Source: Methyloceanibacter stevinii | GTDB taxonomy: Bacteria; Pseudomonadota; Alphaproteobacteria; Rhizobiales; Methyloligellaceae | Reading direction: 5' to 3' | DNA: 64,000 bases | Assembly (NCBI RefSeq): GCF_001723355.1 | Contig: NZ_LPWE01000014.1 | Location: forward strand, 62,001-126,000 | Shown here: positions 24,519 to 34,142 of the stretch, piece by piece | Numbering within the stretch: the stretch's first letter is position 1 | Layout of the letters: each line of letters begins with the position of its first letter | Program-made: the position numbers and the translations under genes | The notes under the pieces: generated by a model | The model's input: the letters and a program-made list of their open reading frames with translations, nothing else | Told to the model about the DNA's origin: nothing | The model's database searches: none

Positions 24519-24958
24519 GCGTCGTCTCCAGCGGCCACGATCGTGGCCAGCGTCTGCAGAAACTCGTTCCGTTTCGTCGCGCTGAGTCCCGCCAGGAGCC
24601 GCGAGTCGGCCGTACTTGCAGCAGGCTTCGCCTTGGTCAGCGCTTTCGTGCCCTTCGCGCTCAGCTTGATCGCGTAGGCCCGGCCGTCTTCCTTGGCGCG
24701 CTTGCGCTGAATGAGGCCGCGCCCAAGCAGCCGGGCGACGATGTCGGCGAGGGTCGAGCGATCGATGCCGGTGCGCGCGACAAGCTCCGCCTGCGGCAGT
24801 CCCTCTTCCTGCGAGACGGCGGTGAGGACCGCGTACTGCCGAGGCGTGAGCCCGCTCTTCTTCGCCTCTTCGGCAAAGATGTCCGCCGCCCGCTGACCGG
24901 CGCGATGCAACAGATGCGTCGCAGAGCTCTCGAGCGGATTCTTAGATTTCGTCGTCAT
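24515..24958 (-). CDS. MarR-family transcriptional regulator
   Basis: 147 residues from ATG 24958 (GGGGAA 8 nt upstream); longer upstream frames are less natural. The winged helix is clear: KSGLTPRQYAVLTAVSQEEG, GLPQAELVARTGIDRSTLAD, then DGRAYAIKLSAKG for the wing. It is convergent with the ccm operon. Ligand and targets are unknown. Confidence 0.88.
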   Translation of the reverse strand: MTTKSKNPLESSATHLLHRAGQRAADIFAEEAKKSGLTPRQYAVLTAVSQEEGLPQAELVARTGIDRSTLADIVARLLGRGLIQRKRAKEDGRAYAIKLSAKGTKALTKAKPAASTADSRLLAGLSATKRNEFLQTLATIVAAGDDA

Positions 24959-25209
24959 ATGGACGTTCCCCGTGTGAAACGGCGCCTCATCCCAAGTCCA
25001 CTGTCCTCGGACCTTCCGGCGCCTGATGTTATAGATCGCAAGCACACACCCGGTCGCACCATGCGGCAACGGGACATGCTGTCACCCCGAAACAAACCTC
25101 AGAGTACGCTTCCTGCAGGAGACAAGCCGCACACTGAGCGCCTCATATCGGCACCGCGCGCGCATCCTGCAAGTGCCAACGCGGCTGGATCCGTACGAAA
25201 TGCGCCGTC

Positions 25210-25836
25210 TCAATGCTGTTGCGAGTTCTCTTCCACGCCATAGCGCTGCATCAGCGGCACTTGGGACATGGCAAATAGGAATGTGATCGGGAGAAATCCG
25301 AAGGCTTTGAAACTTACCCATGTGTCAGTCGAGAAACTGCGCCACACAAATTCATTGAGCACGGCCATGGCTACGAAGAATATCGCCCACCGTATTGTCA
25401 GTTTACGCCAACCTTCCTGCGTCAGATTGAATACGGGACCAAACAATAGGGCGAGCACGGGCTTCCGTGCGAACAAGCCGCCGATCAGCAGTATGGCGAA
25501 CATCGTATAGACGATGGTCGGCTTGAGTTTGATGAACGTGTCGTCGTGCATGTAAAGCGTCAAACCGCCGAAGGCGAGAACCAGACCCGCACTGACGACC
25601 GGCATCACCGGAATCTTCCGGTACAGCCACCAGGCAAGGCCGAGAGAGATGATCGTCGCCACCATGAACGCCGCGGTGCCGGCAAAAATGCCGTAAGCCG
25701 CGTTCACACCGAAAAAGACAAGCAGCGGTCCAAGCTCGATCAGGAGCTTTCCGGCGACGGATTGCTCCGACTCCTTGCCCTTCTTGATCTCGGTCTTCGG
25801 TCCCGGCTCCGTCGTGGCCTCAGGCGGCTGCGTCAT
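25210..25836 (-). CDS. yciB: Inner membrane septation-like protein YciB/IspZ
   Basis: 208 residues from ATG 25836, overlapping the end of ftsY by 17 nt. A polar N-terminus is followed by about five membrane segments (LLIELGPLLVFFGVNAAYGI, WWLYRKIPVMPVVSAGLVLA, GLTLYMHDDTFIKLKPTIVY), the diagnostic YciB signatures. It affects cell-envelope synthesis and septation in other bacteria. Its place after ftsY is common in Hyphomicrobiales. Confidence 0.93.
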   Translation of the reverse strand: MTQPPEATTEPGPKTEIKKGKESEQSVAGKLLIELGPLLVFFGVNAAYGIFAGTAAFMVATIISLGLAWWLYRKIPVMPVVSAGLVLAFGGLTLYMHDDTFIKLKPTIVYTMFAILLIGGLFARKPVLALLFGPVFNLTQEGWRKLTIRWAIFFVAMAVLNEFVWRSFSTDTWVSFKAFGFLPITFLFAMSQVPLMQRYGVEENSQQH

Positions 25837-26785
25837 TCTCTTGGTCTGCTCCTGCAATTGCGCGCGCGTAGTCATGCGCATCGAACGGCTCGAAATCTTC
25901 AATACCCTCACCGACACCGATGGCATTTATGGGGAGACCGAACTTCTCCGCGATCGCCACGACTATGCCGCCGCGCGCCGAACCGTCTAGTTTGGTCACG
26001 ACGAGATTGGTGACACCTGCGATTTCACGAAAGGTTTGGACCTGACTCAGCGCGTTCTGTCCAGTGGTGGCATCGAGCACGAGCAGGACCGTGTGCGGCG
26101 CGTCCGCATCGAACTTCTTCAACACGCGAACGACTTTCGCCAGTTCGGCCATCAGGTCGCCCTTGTTGTGCAAGCGCCCCGCCGTGTCGATGAGCAGGAC
26201 GTCGGTGCCGTTGTCCTTCGCCCGCTCGAGCGCTTCGAAAGCCACACCGGCCGGGTCTGAGCCGACATCCCGTGCAACCACTTCGGCACCAACACGCCCG
26301 CCCCAGATCTTCAGCTGATCGATGGCGGCCGCACGGAACGTATCGCCGGCGGCGAGCAGAACGGTCTTGCCGCTCTTGACGAACTGATGGGCGAGCTTGC
26401 CAATCGTGGTCGTCTTGCCCGTTCCGTTGACGCCGACCACGAGGATCACGTGCGGCTTGGCATCGGCATCGAGTTCGAGCGGCTTCGCGACCGGCTCCAG
26501 AACTTGTGCGACCTCTTCTGCCAGAACGGCGCGCACGTCGTCCGCGGTGATGTTCTTGTCGTGGCGCCCGGTCGACAGGCGATCGCGTATGCGGTCGGCC
26601 ATGGCGAAACCGAGATCGGCCTTGAGTAGAACTTCCTCGAGCTCGTCGAGCGTCTCTTCATCGAGCTTTCGCTTGGTGAGAACACCGGTGAGGTTTTCAC
26701 CCAGCGCGTTGGACGTGCGCGATACGCCCGCCTTGAGCCGCGCGAACCATCCCTTCTTCTCTTCGGGCTTCTCCTCGCCGCTCAC
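25820..26785 (-). CDS. ftsY: Signal recognition particle receptor FtsY
   Basis: 321 residues from GTG 26785, overlapping mtaB as GTGA. The acidic A domain is very short; the NG domain has G1 GVNGTGKTTTIGKLA, G2 DTFRAAAIDQL, G3 DTAGRLHNK, and G4 TKLDGSARGG. It docks ribosome-nascent-chain-Ffh complexes at the membrane. Its partner ffh is at 32.6 kb. Confidence 0.96.
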   Translation of the reverse strand: MSGEEKPEEKKGWFARLKAGVSRTSNALGENLTGVLTKRKLDEETLDELEEVLLKADLGFAMADRIRDRLSTGRHDKNITADDVRAVLAEEVAQVLEPVAKPLELDADAKPHVILVVGVNGTGKTTTIGKLAHQFVKSGKTVLLAAGDTFRAAAIDQLKIWGGRVGAEVVARDVGSDPAGVAFEALERAKDNGTDVLLIDTAGRLHNKGDLMAELAKVVRVLKKFDADAPHTVLLVLDATTGQNALSQVQTFREIAGVTNLVVTKLDGSARGGIVVAIAEKFGLPINAIGVGEGIEDFEPFDAHDYARAIAGADQENDAAA

Positions 26786-28056
26786 CGCAGCGCCTCCGCA
26801 AGCCACGCGGCGCCGTCGTCACCGGCAACCACGCAGTTGACCAGGGCGCCGGCGCTCGCCGTGCAAGGATCGACGCGGACAGGGGTGAAATCGGGAGAGC
26901 GACCTTGATGCTCCGTCTCCATGAGCACCTGGATGCGGCGCCCCTTCGCTCCCTCGAGATGGGATTGCAGGGCGGCCGTGCCCTTCTCCCGCAAGGCCCG
27001 CGCTCGCTCGGCGATAACCTTGCCGTGGACCTGGGGCATGCGCGCGGCGGGCGTGCCCTCGCGCGGCGAGAACGGGAAGACGTGCAGGAAGGTCAGGCCG
27101 CAATCGTCCACCAGCGCGAGCGAGTTCTGGAACATGTCGGCCGTTTCCGTCGGGAACCCGGCAATGATATCGGCACCGAACACGATATCCGGGCGCACAC
27201 GTCGCATCGCCTCGCAAAACGCAACGGAGTCCGCCCGCGCGTGACGCCGCTTCATCCTCTTCAGAGTGAGATCGTCGCCCGCCTGCAAGGACAGGTGCAG
27301 ATGCGGCATCAGCCGCTCTTCCTCGGCGATGGCCGCAATGAGATCGGGATCCGCTTCGACGGAATCGATCGACGAGAGCCGAAGGCGCGGCAGCTCCGGC
27401 ACAAGCTTGAGCACGGTCCGCACAAGCTTGCCCAGCGTCGAAGCGCCCGGTAGGTCCTTGCCGTAGGCCGTCATATCGACACCGGTCAGCACGATCTCGT
27501 GATAGCCGTTCTCCACGAGGCGGCGGACCTGCGCCACGACTTCGCCCGCAGGCACCGACCGCGACGGCCCGCGTCCATATGGGATGATGCAGAAGGTGCA
27601 GCGATGATCGCAGCCGTTCTGGATCTGCACGTAGGCGCGTGCACGGCCCCCGAAGCCGTCTATCAGATGGCCCGCCGTCTCCGTGACCGACATGATGTCG
27701 TTGACCGAGACCTTTTCCGTATCGTCCGTGCCGAGACCGACCAGGCCGAGGGAGCGGTACGTCCGCGCCTCGAGCTTTTCCTGATTGCCGATGACGCGAT
27801 CCACCTCGTCCATCTGAGCGAACTGGTCCGGATCGATCTGGGCGGCGCAGCCGGTGACCACGATCTTGGCATCGGGGCGCTCGCGGCGCGCCTTGCGGAT
27901 CGCCTGGCGCGCCTGGCGAACGGCCTCACCGGTCACCGCGCACGTGTTGACGATCACCGCGTCGGCAAGGCCGGCGGCGTTCGCGTGCTCGCGCATGACT
28001 TCGGACTCGTAAGAATTGAGCCTGCAGCCAAAGGTGACGATGTCCAGATCCGACAT
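26782..28056 (-). CDS. mtaB: tRNA t6A37 methylthiotransferase MtaB
   Basis: 424 residues from ATG 28056 (SDLDIVTFGCRLNSYESEVM). An N-terminal UPF0004 domain carries three Cys for one 4Fe-4S cluster (FGCRLN, VNTCAV, VTGCAA), then the radical-SAM motif GCDHRCTFCIIPYGRGPSRS and a C-terminal TRAM-like end. It converts t6A37 to ms2t6A37 in tRNAs. It sits between dapF and ftsY, a typical alphaproteobacterial order. Confidence 0.94.
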   Translation of the reverse strand: MSDLDIVTFGCRLNSYESEVMREHANAAGLADAVIVNTCAVTGEAVRQARQAIRKARRERPDAKIVVTGCAAQIDPDQFAQMDEVDRVIGNQEKLEARTYRSLGLVGLGTDDTEKVSVNDIMSVTETAGHLIDGFGGRARAYVQIQNGCDHRCTFCIIPYGRGPSRSVPAGEVVAQVRRLVENGYHEIVLTGVDMTAYGKDLPGASTLGKLVRTVLKLVPELPRLRLSSIDSVEADPDLIAAIAEEERLMPHLHLSLQAGDDLTLKRMKRRHARADSVAFCEAMRRVRPDIVFGADIIAGFPTETADMFQNSLALVDDCGLTFLHVFPFSPREGTPAARMPQVHGKVIAERARALREKGTAALQSHLEGAKGRRIQVLMETEHQGRSPDFTPVRVDPCTASAGALVNCVVAGDDGAAWLAEALR

Positions 28057-28085
28057 GTGGCGGCTTCTAACAGAATTCATCCAGT

Positions 28086-28114
28086 GTGTCAGACACGTTC
28101 AGTGTCTCAGACAC
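28086..28114. promoter_or_regulatory. Two adjacent GTGTC palindromes at the dapF/mtaB junction
   Basis: GTGTCAGACAC (28,086-28,096) and GTGTCTCAGACAC (28,102-28,114) are both perfect palindromes and can also pair with each other. They overlap the dapF stop and precede mtaB by about 30 nt. They could be an operator or a processing/attenuation hairpin; there is no T run for a normal terminator. Confidence 0.5.
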
Positions 28115-28979
28115 CTTGCGCTTCCGAGCCGAGCAGCTCGGGCGGCAATGTGCCCTCGAAATCCAGCGAGTAGGGGCCCGTCATCAGCACATGACCGTCA
28201 CCCTCGCGCCACTCGATCACGAGATCCCCGCCCGGCAGCGACACGGTGACCTTCCGGTCCGTCAGGCCGCGCCGCACCGCCGCCACGGCGGACGCACAGG
28301 CCGCGGTGCCGCAGGCGCGGGTAAGTCCCGCGCCCCGTTCCCAGGTACGAAGGCGGACATGGCCCTCGTCCAGAACGTGCGCGACCGAGATATTGGCGCG
28401 CTCGGGAAACAGCGGATGGTGCTCCAGCATCGGCCCGATCCGGCCGAGATCGATCGTCTCGACGTCGTCGACGAAGAAGATCGCATGCGGATTGCCCATG
28501 CTGACCACGCCCGGCGAATGCAGCACCGGCGCATCGATCGGCCCGGCCTGAAGTTCGATACAGCTCGTGTCGTGGAACTCCTCGGCCAGCGGAATCTCGT
28601 CCCAGGCAAGGCGGGGTTCGCCCATGTCGATGGTGACGAGACCGTCCGCGCCCGCATAGGCGCCGAGCACCTGATCCTCGGTCTCGATGGTCACCGTAGG
28701 GCGTCCCAGCTCACCGGCTACGACGCCCGCCACGCAGCGCGCGGCGTTGCCGCAAGCGGCCACCTCGCCCCCATCGGCATTCCAGATGCGCATGAACACG
28801 TCGGCCTCTGACGACGGGTCAAGCGCGATCAACTGATCACAGCCGATGCCCGCCGCACGGTCCGCAATCGCGCGCACCGCATCGGCCGGCAAGGCAAGAT
28901 CATCGTGACGGCGATCGATCACGACGAAGTCGTTCCCGAGGCCGTTCATCTTGCGAAAGCTATGCGTCGTGGCGCTCAT
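28107..28979 (-). CDS. dapF: Diaminopimelate epimerase
   Basis: 290 residues from ATG 28979 (ATG 28988 also possible). It interconverts LL- and meso-diaminopimelate for lysine and peptidoglycan. The two catalytic Cys are in AACGNAARC (CGN motif) and TRACGTAACASAVA. MNGLGNDFVVIDRR is the family's start signature. The gene leads into mtaB-ftsY-yciB. Confidence 0.95.
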   Translation of the reverse strand: MSATTHSFRKMNGLGNDFVVIDRRHDDLALPADAVRAIADRAAGIGCDQLIALDPSSEADVFMRIWNADGGEVAACGNAARCVAGVVAGELGRPTVTIETEDQVLGAYAGADGLVTIDMGEPRLAWDEIPLAEEFHDTSCIELQAGPIDAPVLHSPGVVSMGNPHAIFFVDDVETIDLGRIGPMLEHHPLFPERANISVAHVLDEGHVRLRTWERGAGLTRACGTAACASAVAAVRRGLTDRKVTVSLPGGDLVIEWREGDGHVLMTGPYSLDFEGTLPPELLGSEAQGV

Positions 28980-29048
28980 CGTCTCCAATCCAAAGGTTCC
29001 TGCTCTCTATAGCGCCGTCGGCGGCAATGCCGCTAGGCCCGCTCGCAG

Positions 29049-30247
29049 CTACCCCTGCTCAATCGGGCGAAGCGCCAGAAAGGCGATCAGGGCCAAGCCG
29101 GCGAACCCCGCGCCGGTCAGGAACGTGGCTTCCGGCGAGACGGCATCCCAGAGGATCCCGGCAACCAGGCTCGCCACCAGCGTGGCGATCCCGGCGGTGA
29201 GGCCGAAGACCCCGAAAGCCGTGCCGCGAAGCTTGGCGGGCGCAGCGTGGGCCACCAGCGCCGAGAGCACGCCCTGCGTCAGTCCCAAATGGAGACCCCA
29301 GAGGCCGATCGCAAGGAACACGGCCACGAGGCCCGAGCCGAAGGCCAGCAGCAGATCGGCGGCGATCAGCGCGGCCAGCCCCGCCAAAAGCGGCGGCCGC
29401 GCGCCGAACTGGTCCTGGAGCCGGCCCGCCGGATAGGCGGTAAGCGCGAAGACGATGCTCATCACCGCGATGACAGCCGGGGCGAGAGCCAGAGGCAGGC
29501 CCTCTCCATAGGCCCGGATGACCAGGAACGCCTCGCTGAACCGGGCCAGGGTGAACACGGCGCCCGCGCCCACCACGAACCAGTAGAAGCGCCCGAGCCC
29601 GCCCAGGTCCCGCAGCTTGATGGGAACGCGTTTGGCACCGTCCGCCGACAGATGCTGCGGTCCGGGGTCCCGGACGAAAACCAGAAGGATCGTCACGGAG
29701 ATCACGGCGGGGATGACGGCGAACCACAACACGGTGCGGATATCGTCGTTGAAGAGCGCCATGAGCCCGATCGCCAGCAGCGGCCCGAGCGTCGCGCCGA
29801 CCGTGTCGAGCGATTGCCGCAGGCCGAAGGCCGCGCCCCGCTGCGCCGGCGGGGTCACGTCGGCGACCAGCGCATCGCGTGGCGCCCCGCCGCATGCCCT
29901 TGCCGATCCGGTCAACGAGGCGGCGAACGAGCGAGCGCAACGGTGCTCGCCAAGGGAAACAGTGGCTTGGTCACCGCCGCGAGACCGTAGCCCGCGACCG
30001 CCAGGGCCTTGCGGCGCCGAAGCGTATCGGAGAGCCAGCCCGAGAAGACCTTCACGATCTGGGCGGCTGCCTCGGCAATCCCCTCCACGAGGCCGAGGAC
30101 GGCGGCACTCGCCCCGAGATTGACGACCAGGAACAAGGGCAGCAACCCGTGGATCAGCTCTGAGGACACATCCATGAAAAGGGATGTGAAGCCCAGCGCC
30201 CAGACCGTCGGCGGGAGCGCCTTGCGGGTTGTCGTCGTTGCGCGCAC
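29049..30247 (-). pseudogene. MFS transporter broken by two nearby indels
   Basis: The N-terminal part (from 30247: WALGFTSLFMDVSSELIHGL) ends prematurely after FPLASTVALA near 29,915. The last part resumes as GAPRDALVADVTPPAQRGAA and runs to 29049. A third frame between them encodes RRLVDRIGKGMR, so two single-base changes near 29,935 and 29,890 would restore a continuous MFS protein of about 400 residues with conserved LVDRIGKGMRGAPRDAL loop. Twelve-span permease family, substrate unknown. Real pseudogene or sequencing error; other genes here show similar lesions. Confidence 0.82.
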
Positions 30248-30359
30248 CGGACCTTGGCCTTCGTCGTATCGGGGGGTTTCAAGCGTTGCGGTGGGGGCAC
30301 TTCTATGGCGTTGTGTCAGTCACTGCACCTTCTTTTCAAAAGACGGAGGCAAATAAGAA

Positions 30360-31556
30360 ATGCTGGGCATTCCGAAACACGACCCCGTTCATGCGCTCGT
30401 TCCCCATACGCTCGAAGAGCCGATAATGGGGGCCGAGGCCGGCCCCCTCGGGGGACGCAGCTTCATGGTGAAGGACCTCTTCGCCATCGCGGGCCGCAAG
30501 ACCGGGAACGGCAACCCTGAATTCTACGCCGCCGCGCCGCCGGCGAAGGCGACCGCGCCGGCTGTCGCCGCGCTCCTGGATGCGGGCGCATCCCTGACCG
30601 GCATCACCATTTGCGATGAGTTCTTCTACAGCGTGCTCGGGACCAACGCCCATTACGGCCAGCCCGTGAATCCGCGCGCGGGCCGCTATGTGACGGGAGG
30701 CTCCTCTTGCGGCTCGGCCGCCGCCGTGGCCGCGCAGATGTGCGACTTCGCGCTCGGCTCCGACACGGGCGGCTCGATCCGCGTCCCGGCCTCGTTCTGC
30801 GGGCTCTACGGGCTCCGTCCGACCCACGGCCGTGTCGACATGAACGGTGTGACGCCGATGGCCCCGAGCTTCGACACGGTGGGTGTCTTGGCGGCGGATG
30901 CGGAACTGTTCCGGACCGTCTCCCGGCTCCTGCTGCAGGGTGACGGCCGCGAGACCCCGATCGAGCGGCTCATCCTCGCGACAGACATCGTCTCCGAATG
31001 CGAAGCGAGCGTGGACCAGCTTGTCTGGCGGACCCTCGACGCTCTGGCGCCCGCACTGCCCGACGTCCAACACGCCGAAATTGCCGGAGAGACCATCGTC
31101 TCCTGGCGGGCGGCGTTCGCCACGATCCAGGGCTTCGAGATCCAGTCGACCCTCCTGCCCTTCGTGAGGGACAACAACGTGGAGCTCGGGCCTGGGATCA
31201 AGGAGCGATTCGAGATCGCCGCCGGCATCAGCCCGGAGGATGCCGAGGACGCGCGCCGGGTGCGCCAGACCGTGGCCGCCCATCTCAAATCCATCCTTCA
31301 GCCCGGGACGGCGATCGTCCTGCCGACCACGCCGACCCAGCCGCCAGAGCGTAACATTCCCGACGGCGCCTCGTTCGCGGAGTACCGCACGCGTACGCTG
31401 CAGAATACCTGCATGGCCGGCCTTGCCGGGCTGCCGCAGATCTCGGTTCCCGTGGGCGAGGCGGCCGGCTGCCCGGCTGGGCTGTCCTTCATCGGCTGGG
31501 AAGGCGGCGACGAAGCTTTGCTGGACTTTGCAGTCGGGCTGTCCGACTTGATCTGA
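30360..31556 (+). CDS. Amidase-signature-family hydrolase
   Basis: 398 residues. The Ser-cisSer-Lys triad is visible: Lys38 (RSFMVKDLF), Ser115 (TGGSSCGSAA) and Ser139 (GSDTGGSIRVPA). At about 400 residues it is shorter than GatA and lacks GatBC neighbours, so it is more likely a stand-alone amidase acting on small amides than the tRNA amidotransferase. Divergent from the broken MFS gene and followed 40 nt later by an SMR pump. Confidence 0.9.
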   Translation: MLGIPKHDPVHALVPHTLEEPIMGAEAGPLGGRSFMVKDLFAIAGRKTGNGNPEFYAAAPPAKATAPAVAALLDAGASLTGITICDEFFYSVLGTNAHYGQPVNPRAGRYVTGGSSCGSAAAVAAQMCDFALGSDTGGSIRVPASFCGLYGLRPTHGRVDMNGVTPMAPSFDTVGVLAADAELFRTVSRLLLQGDGRETPIERLILATDIVSECEASVDQLVWRTLDALAPALPDVQHAEIAGETIVSWRAAFATIQGFEIQSTLLPFVRDNNVELGPGIKERFEIAAGISPEDAEDARRVRQTVAAHLKSILQPGTAIVLPTTPTQPPERNIPDGASFAEYRTRTLQNTCMAGLAGLPQISVPVGEAAGCPAGLSFIGWEGGDEALLDFAVGLSDLI

Positions 31557-31596
31557 CGAAAGCCCCAACAGGAAGCCCGCAGGAACCGCCGCCCCA

Positions 31597-31938
31597 ATGT
31601 CCGCGCTCAAACCCTACCTCTATCTTGCCGCCGCAATCGTCTTCGAGGTGATCGGAACCTCTTCCCTGAAGGAATCCGAAGGCTTCACGCGCCTCGTGCC
31701 CAGTCTCGTCACGGCGGCCGCCTATGCGGCCTCGTTTACCCTTTTGGCCTTCACGCTCAAGACCATCCCTGTCGGGCTGGCCTATGCCATCTGGTCAGGC
31801 GTGGGCATTATCCTCATCGCGGCGATCGGCTGGTTCCGTTTCAACCAAACACTGGATACGCCCGCTCTTGTCGGGCTCAGCCTGATCGTCGCCGGTGTCG
31901 TCGTCATCAACGCCTTCTCGAAGTCGCTGCCGCATTAG
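31597..31938 (+). CDS. Small multidrug resistance (SMR) family transporter, EmrE-like
   Basis: 113 residues with four membrane spans. The essential Glu17 is in YLAAAIVFEVIGTSSLKESE, and VGLAYAIWSGVGIILIAAIG is the conserved third-span region typical of the QAC-exporting SMR branch. Proton-coupled export of cationic drugs is expected. A terminator follows at 32,068. Confidence 0.9.
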   Translation: MSALKPYLYLAAAIVFEVIGTSSLKESEGFTRLVPSLVTAAAYAASFTLLAFTLKTIPVGLAYAIWSGVGIILIAAIGWFRFNQTLDTPALVGLSLIVAGVVVINAFSKSLPH

Positions 31939-32067
31939 AGCGGGTTCCGGGAGCTTGACTTCCGAGGCGCGCTGACCGACATTCCGCGCGAAATTCATGG
32001 CAGCTCGATCCCGAGCCGCCGCCCTTTCCGGGGTCTTGGGCTTTCCAAGATTAGGAAGGGGGGTCAA

Positions 32068-32104
32068 CACCCGTCAGCGCGATGCGCCCACGGGTGCTTT
32101 TTTC
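32068..32104 (+). terminator. Intrinsic terminator after the SMR gene
   Basis: CACCCGT ... ACGGGTG stem with an inner GCG/CGC pairing and a downstream run of T (32,098-32,103). Confidence 0.7.
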
Positions 32105-32172
32105 GTTGCGTACTTGGTTTCGAACCAAGAACGCAAAGCCAGACTTTGGTCCGCAAGATGGAGGCGGATGCA

Positions 32173-32583
32173 ATGGTGTCGAAGCTCAATAGCCGGACTC
32201 TTGGCCTGGCCGCGGCCCTCGCACTGACGGGCCTGTCGGTATCGGCCTTGGCCCAGCAGCCTCAGGTTCCGGTGCTCGCGGGCGGCGAGGCGGACTACGA
32301 CGCCTGCGGCTCGCAGGGCGTGGTCCGGGGCCTCGATCCCAACGGCGACGGCTTTCTGGCCGTGCGCGGCGGACCCAGCTCCAAGTACGGCATGCTGGAC
32401 AAGATCTACAACGGCATGATCGTCAATCTCTGCGATCAGCGCGGGAACTTGCTCGGCGTCGTCTATTCGCACGAGACCAGGGATTGCGGCGTCGGGACGC
32501 CCTGGCCCCGCAGACAAGCCTATTCCGGCCCGTGCCGCTCCGGCTGGGTCTATCGCAAATTCGTTGCGGATTACGCCGGCTGA
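32173..32583 (+). CDS. Secreted SH3-domain-like protein
   Basis: 136 residues from ATG 32173 (GGAGG, 8 nt upstream). A signal peptide ends near SVSALAQQPQ. The mature part looks like a bacterial SH3b domain: FLAVRGGPSSKYGMLDKIYN and SGWVYRKFVADYAG, with Cys at DACGSQ, NLCDQ, RDCGVG and GPCRSG likely disulfide-bonded. It may bind cell-wall material. Its stop overlaps the ffh start as TGATG, an unexpected coupling of an envelope protein to ffh. Confidence 0.78.
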   Translation: MVSKLNSRTLGLAAALALTGLSVSALAQQPQVPVLAGGEADYDACGSQGVVRGLDPNGDGFLAVRGGPSSKYGMLDKIYNGMIVNLCDQRGNLLGVVYSHETRDCGVGTPWPRRQAYSGPCRSGWVYRKFVADYAG

Positions 32584-34090
32584 TGTTCGAGACCCTCTCA
32601 GATCGCCTTTCCGGAATTTTCGACAAGCTCACGCGCGCGGCGCGCTGAGCGAGGCCGATGTCTCCGAAGCCATGCGCGAAGTGCGCCGGGCCTTGATCGA
32701 GGCCGACGTCGCGCTCGACGTGGTGAAGTCGTTCACGGACCGGGTGAAGGCCAAGGCCGTCGGCCAGGACGTGGTGAAGTCGGTGACGCCCGGCCAGATG
32801 GTCGTCAAGATCGTCAACGACGAGCTCGTCCGCATGCTGGGCTCCGAGGCCCAAGGCATCGATCTCGCGGCCACGCCACCCGTGGTCATGATGATGGTCG
32901 GCCTGCAGGGCTCCGGTAAGACCACCACCACAGCGAAACTCGCCCATCGCCTCACGACCCGCGACAAGCAGAAGGTCATGATGGCCTCGCTCGACACGCG
33001 CCGCCCCGCAGCGCAAGAGCAGCTTCGCGTGCTCGGTGAGCAGGCCAATGTCGCCACCTTGCCGATCGTCGAGGGCCAGAGCCCGACCGAGATCACCGAG
33101 CGCGCCGTCGCGGCCCGGCTCGGCGGCTTCGACGTGCTGCTGCTCGATACGGCCGGCCGCACCCATATCGACGAAGAGCTGATGGCTGAGACGGCCGCGA
33201 TCGAGAAGATCGCGCAGCCGCACGAGACACTGCTCGTCGCCGATGCGCTGACCGGTCAGGACGCGGTGAACCTCGCCAAGAACTTCGGCGAGCGCGTCGA
33301 TCTGACGGGCATCGTGTTGACCCGCGTGGACGGTGACGGCCGTGGCGGCGCTGCGCTTTCCATGCGCGCGGTTTCCGGCAAGCCCATCAAGCTGATGGGC
33401 GTGGGCGAAAAGCTCGACGCGCTCGAAGACTTCCATCCGGACCGTATCGCCGGCCGTATTCTCGGCATGGGCGACGTGGTCGGCCTGGTCGAGAAGGCGA
33501 TGGAGACCGTCGAGGTCGACAAGGCCCAGAAGATGGCCGAGCGCATGAAGAAGGGTGCGTTCGACCTCAACGATCTTTCCGAGCAGCTCGGACAAATGCA
33601 GAAGCTCGGCGGCATGGGCGGCGTGCTTTCCATGCTGCCCGGCATCGGCAAGGTGAAGAAGCAGATCGACGCCGCCAATCTCGACGACAGCGTCCTCAAG
33701 CGCCAGCAAGCGATCATCAGTTCGATGACGAAGGCCGAGCGCCGGACCCCGAAGCTGCTGAACGCCTCGCGCAAGAAACGCGTCGCGGCGGGTTCGGGCA
33801 CGAGCGTGCAGGACATCAACAAGCTCGTGAAAATGCATCGCCAGATGGCCGACATGATGAAGGCCATGGGCAAGAAACGCGGCGGTCTGTCGGCCCTGTT
33901 CGGCGGCGGCATGCCGCAAATGCCGGCCGATATGCCTGAGGGCGGAAGCCTGCCCCAGGGCGCGGAGTTGCCGGCCAACTTTCCGGGCCTTCCCGGGGGC
34001 GGACTTCCCGGCGGCCTGCCGGGGCTACCGGGCGCAGGCCTGCCGCCAGGGCTTCCAGGACTTCCCGGGCAGCGCAAGAAGAAGCGCTGA
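32583..34090 (+). CDS. ffh: Signal recognition particle protein Ffh (N-terminal frameshift, probably a sequencing error)
   Basis: ATG 32583 reads MFETLSDRLSGIFDKLTR, then a stop; one base inserted within 32,633-32,641 would give the normal LTRRGALSEADVSEAMREVR and a 502-residue protein. The rest is intact: GLQGSGKTTTTAKLA, DTRRPAAQEQLR, DTAGRTHIDEELM, TRVDGDGRGG, and a Met-rich M domain binding 4.5S RNA. The C-terminus is unusual, with PGLPG-type repeats before a basic KKKR end. ffh is essential, so a real null frameshift is unlikely. Confidence 0.93.
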
Positions 34091-34142
34091 CCCGATCGCA
34101 AATGCCAACATCACATCGACTAACACCTAGGAGTAAGAAATC

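Noticed and set aside
29059-29940. Arg-rich 293-residue minus-strand frame over the MFS gene
   Set aside because: A shadow frame except for the short LVDRIGKGMR stretch, which belongs to the broken MFS gene.
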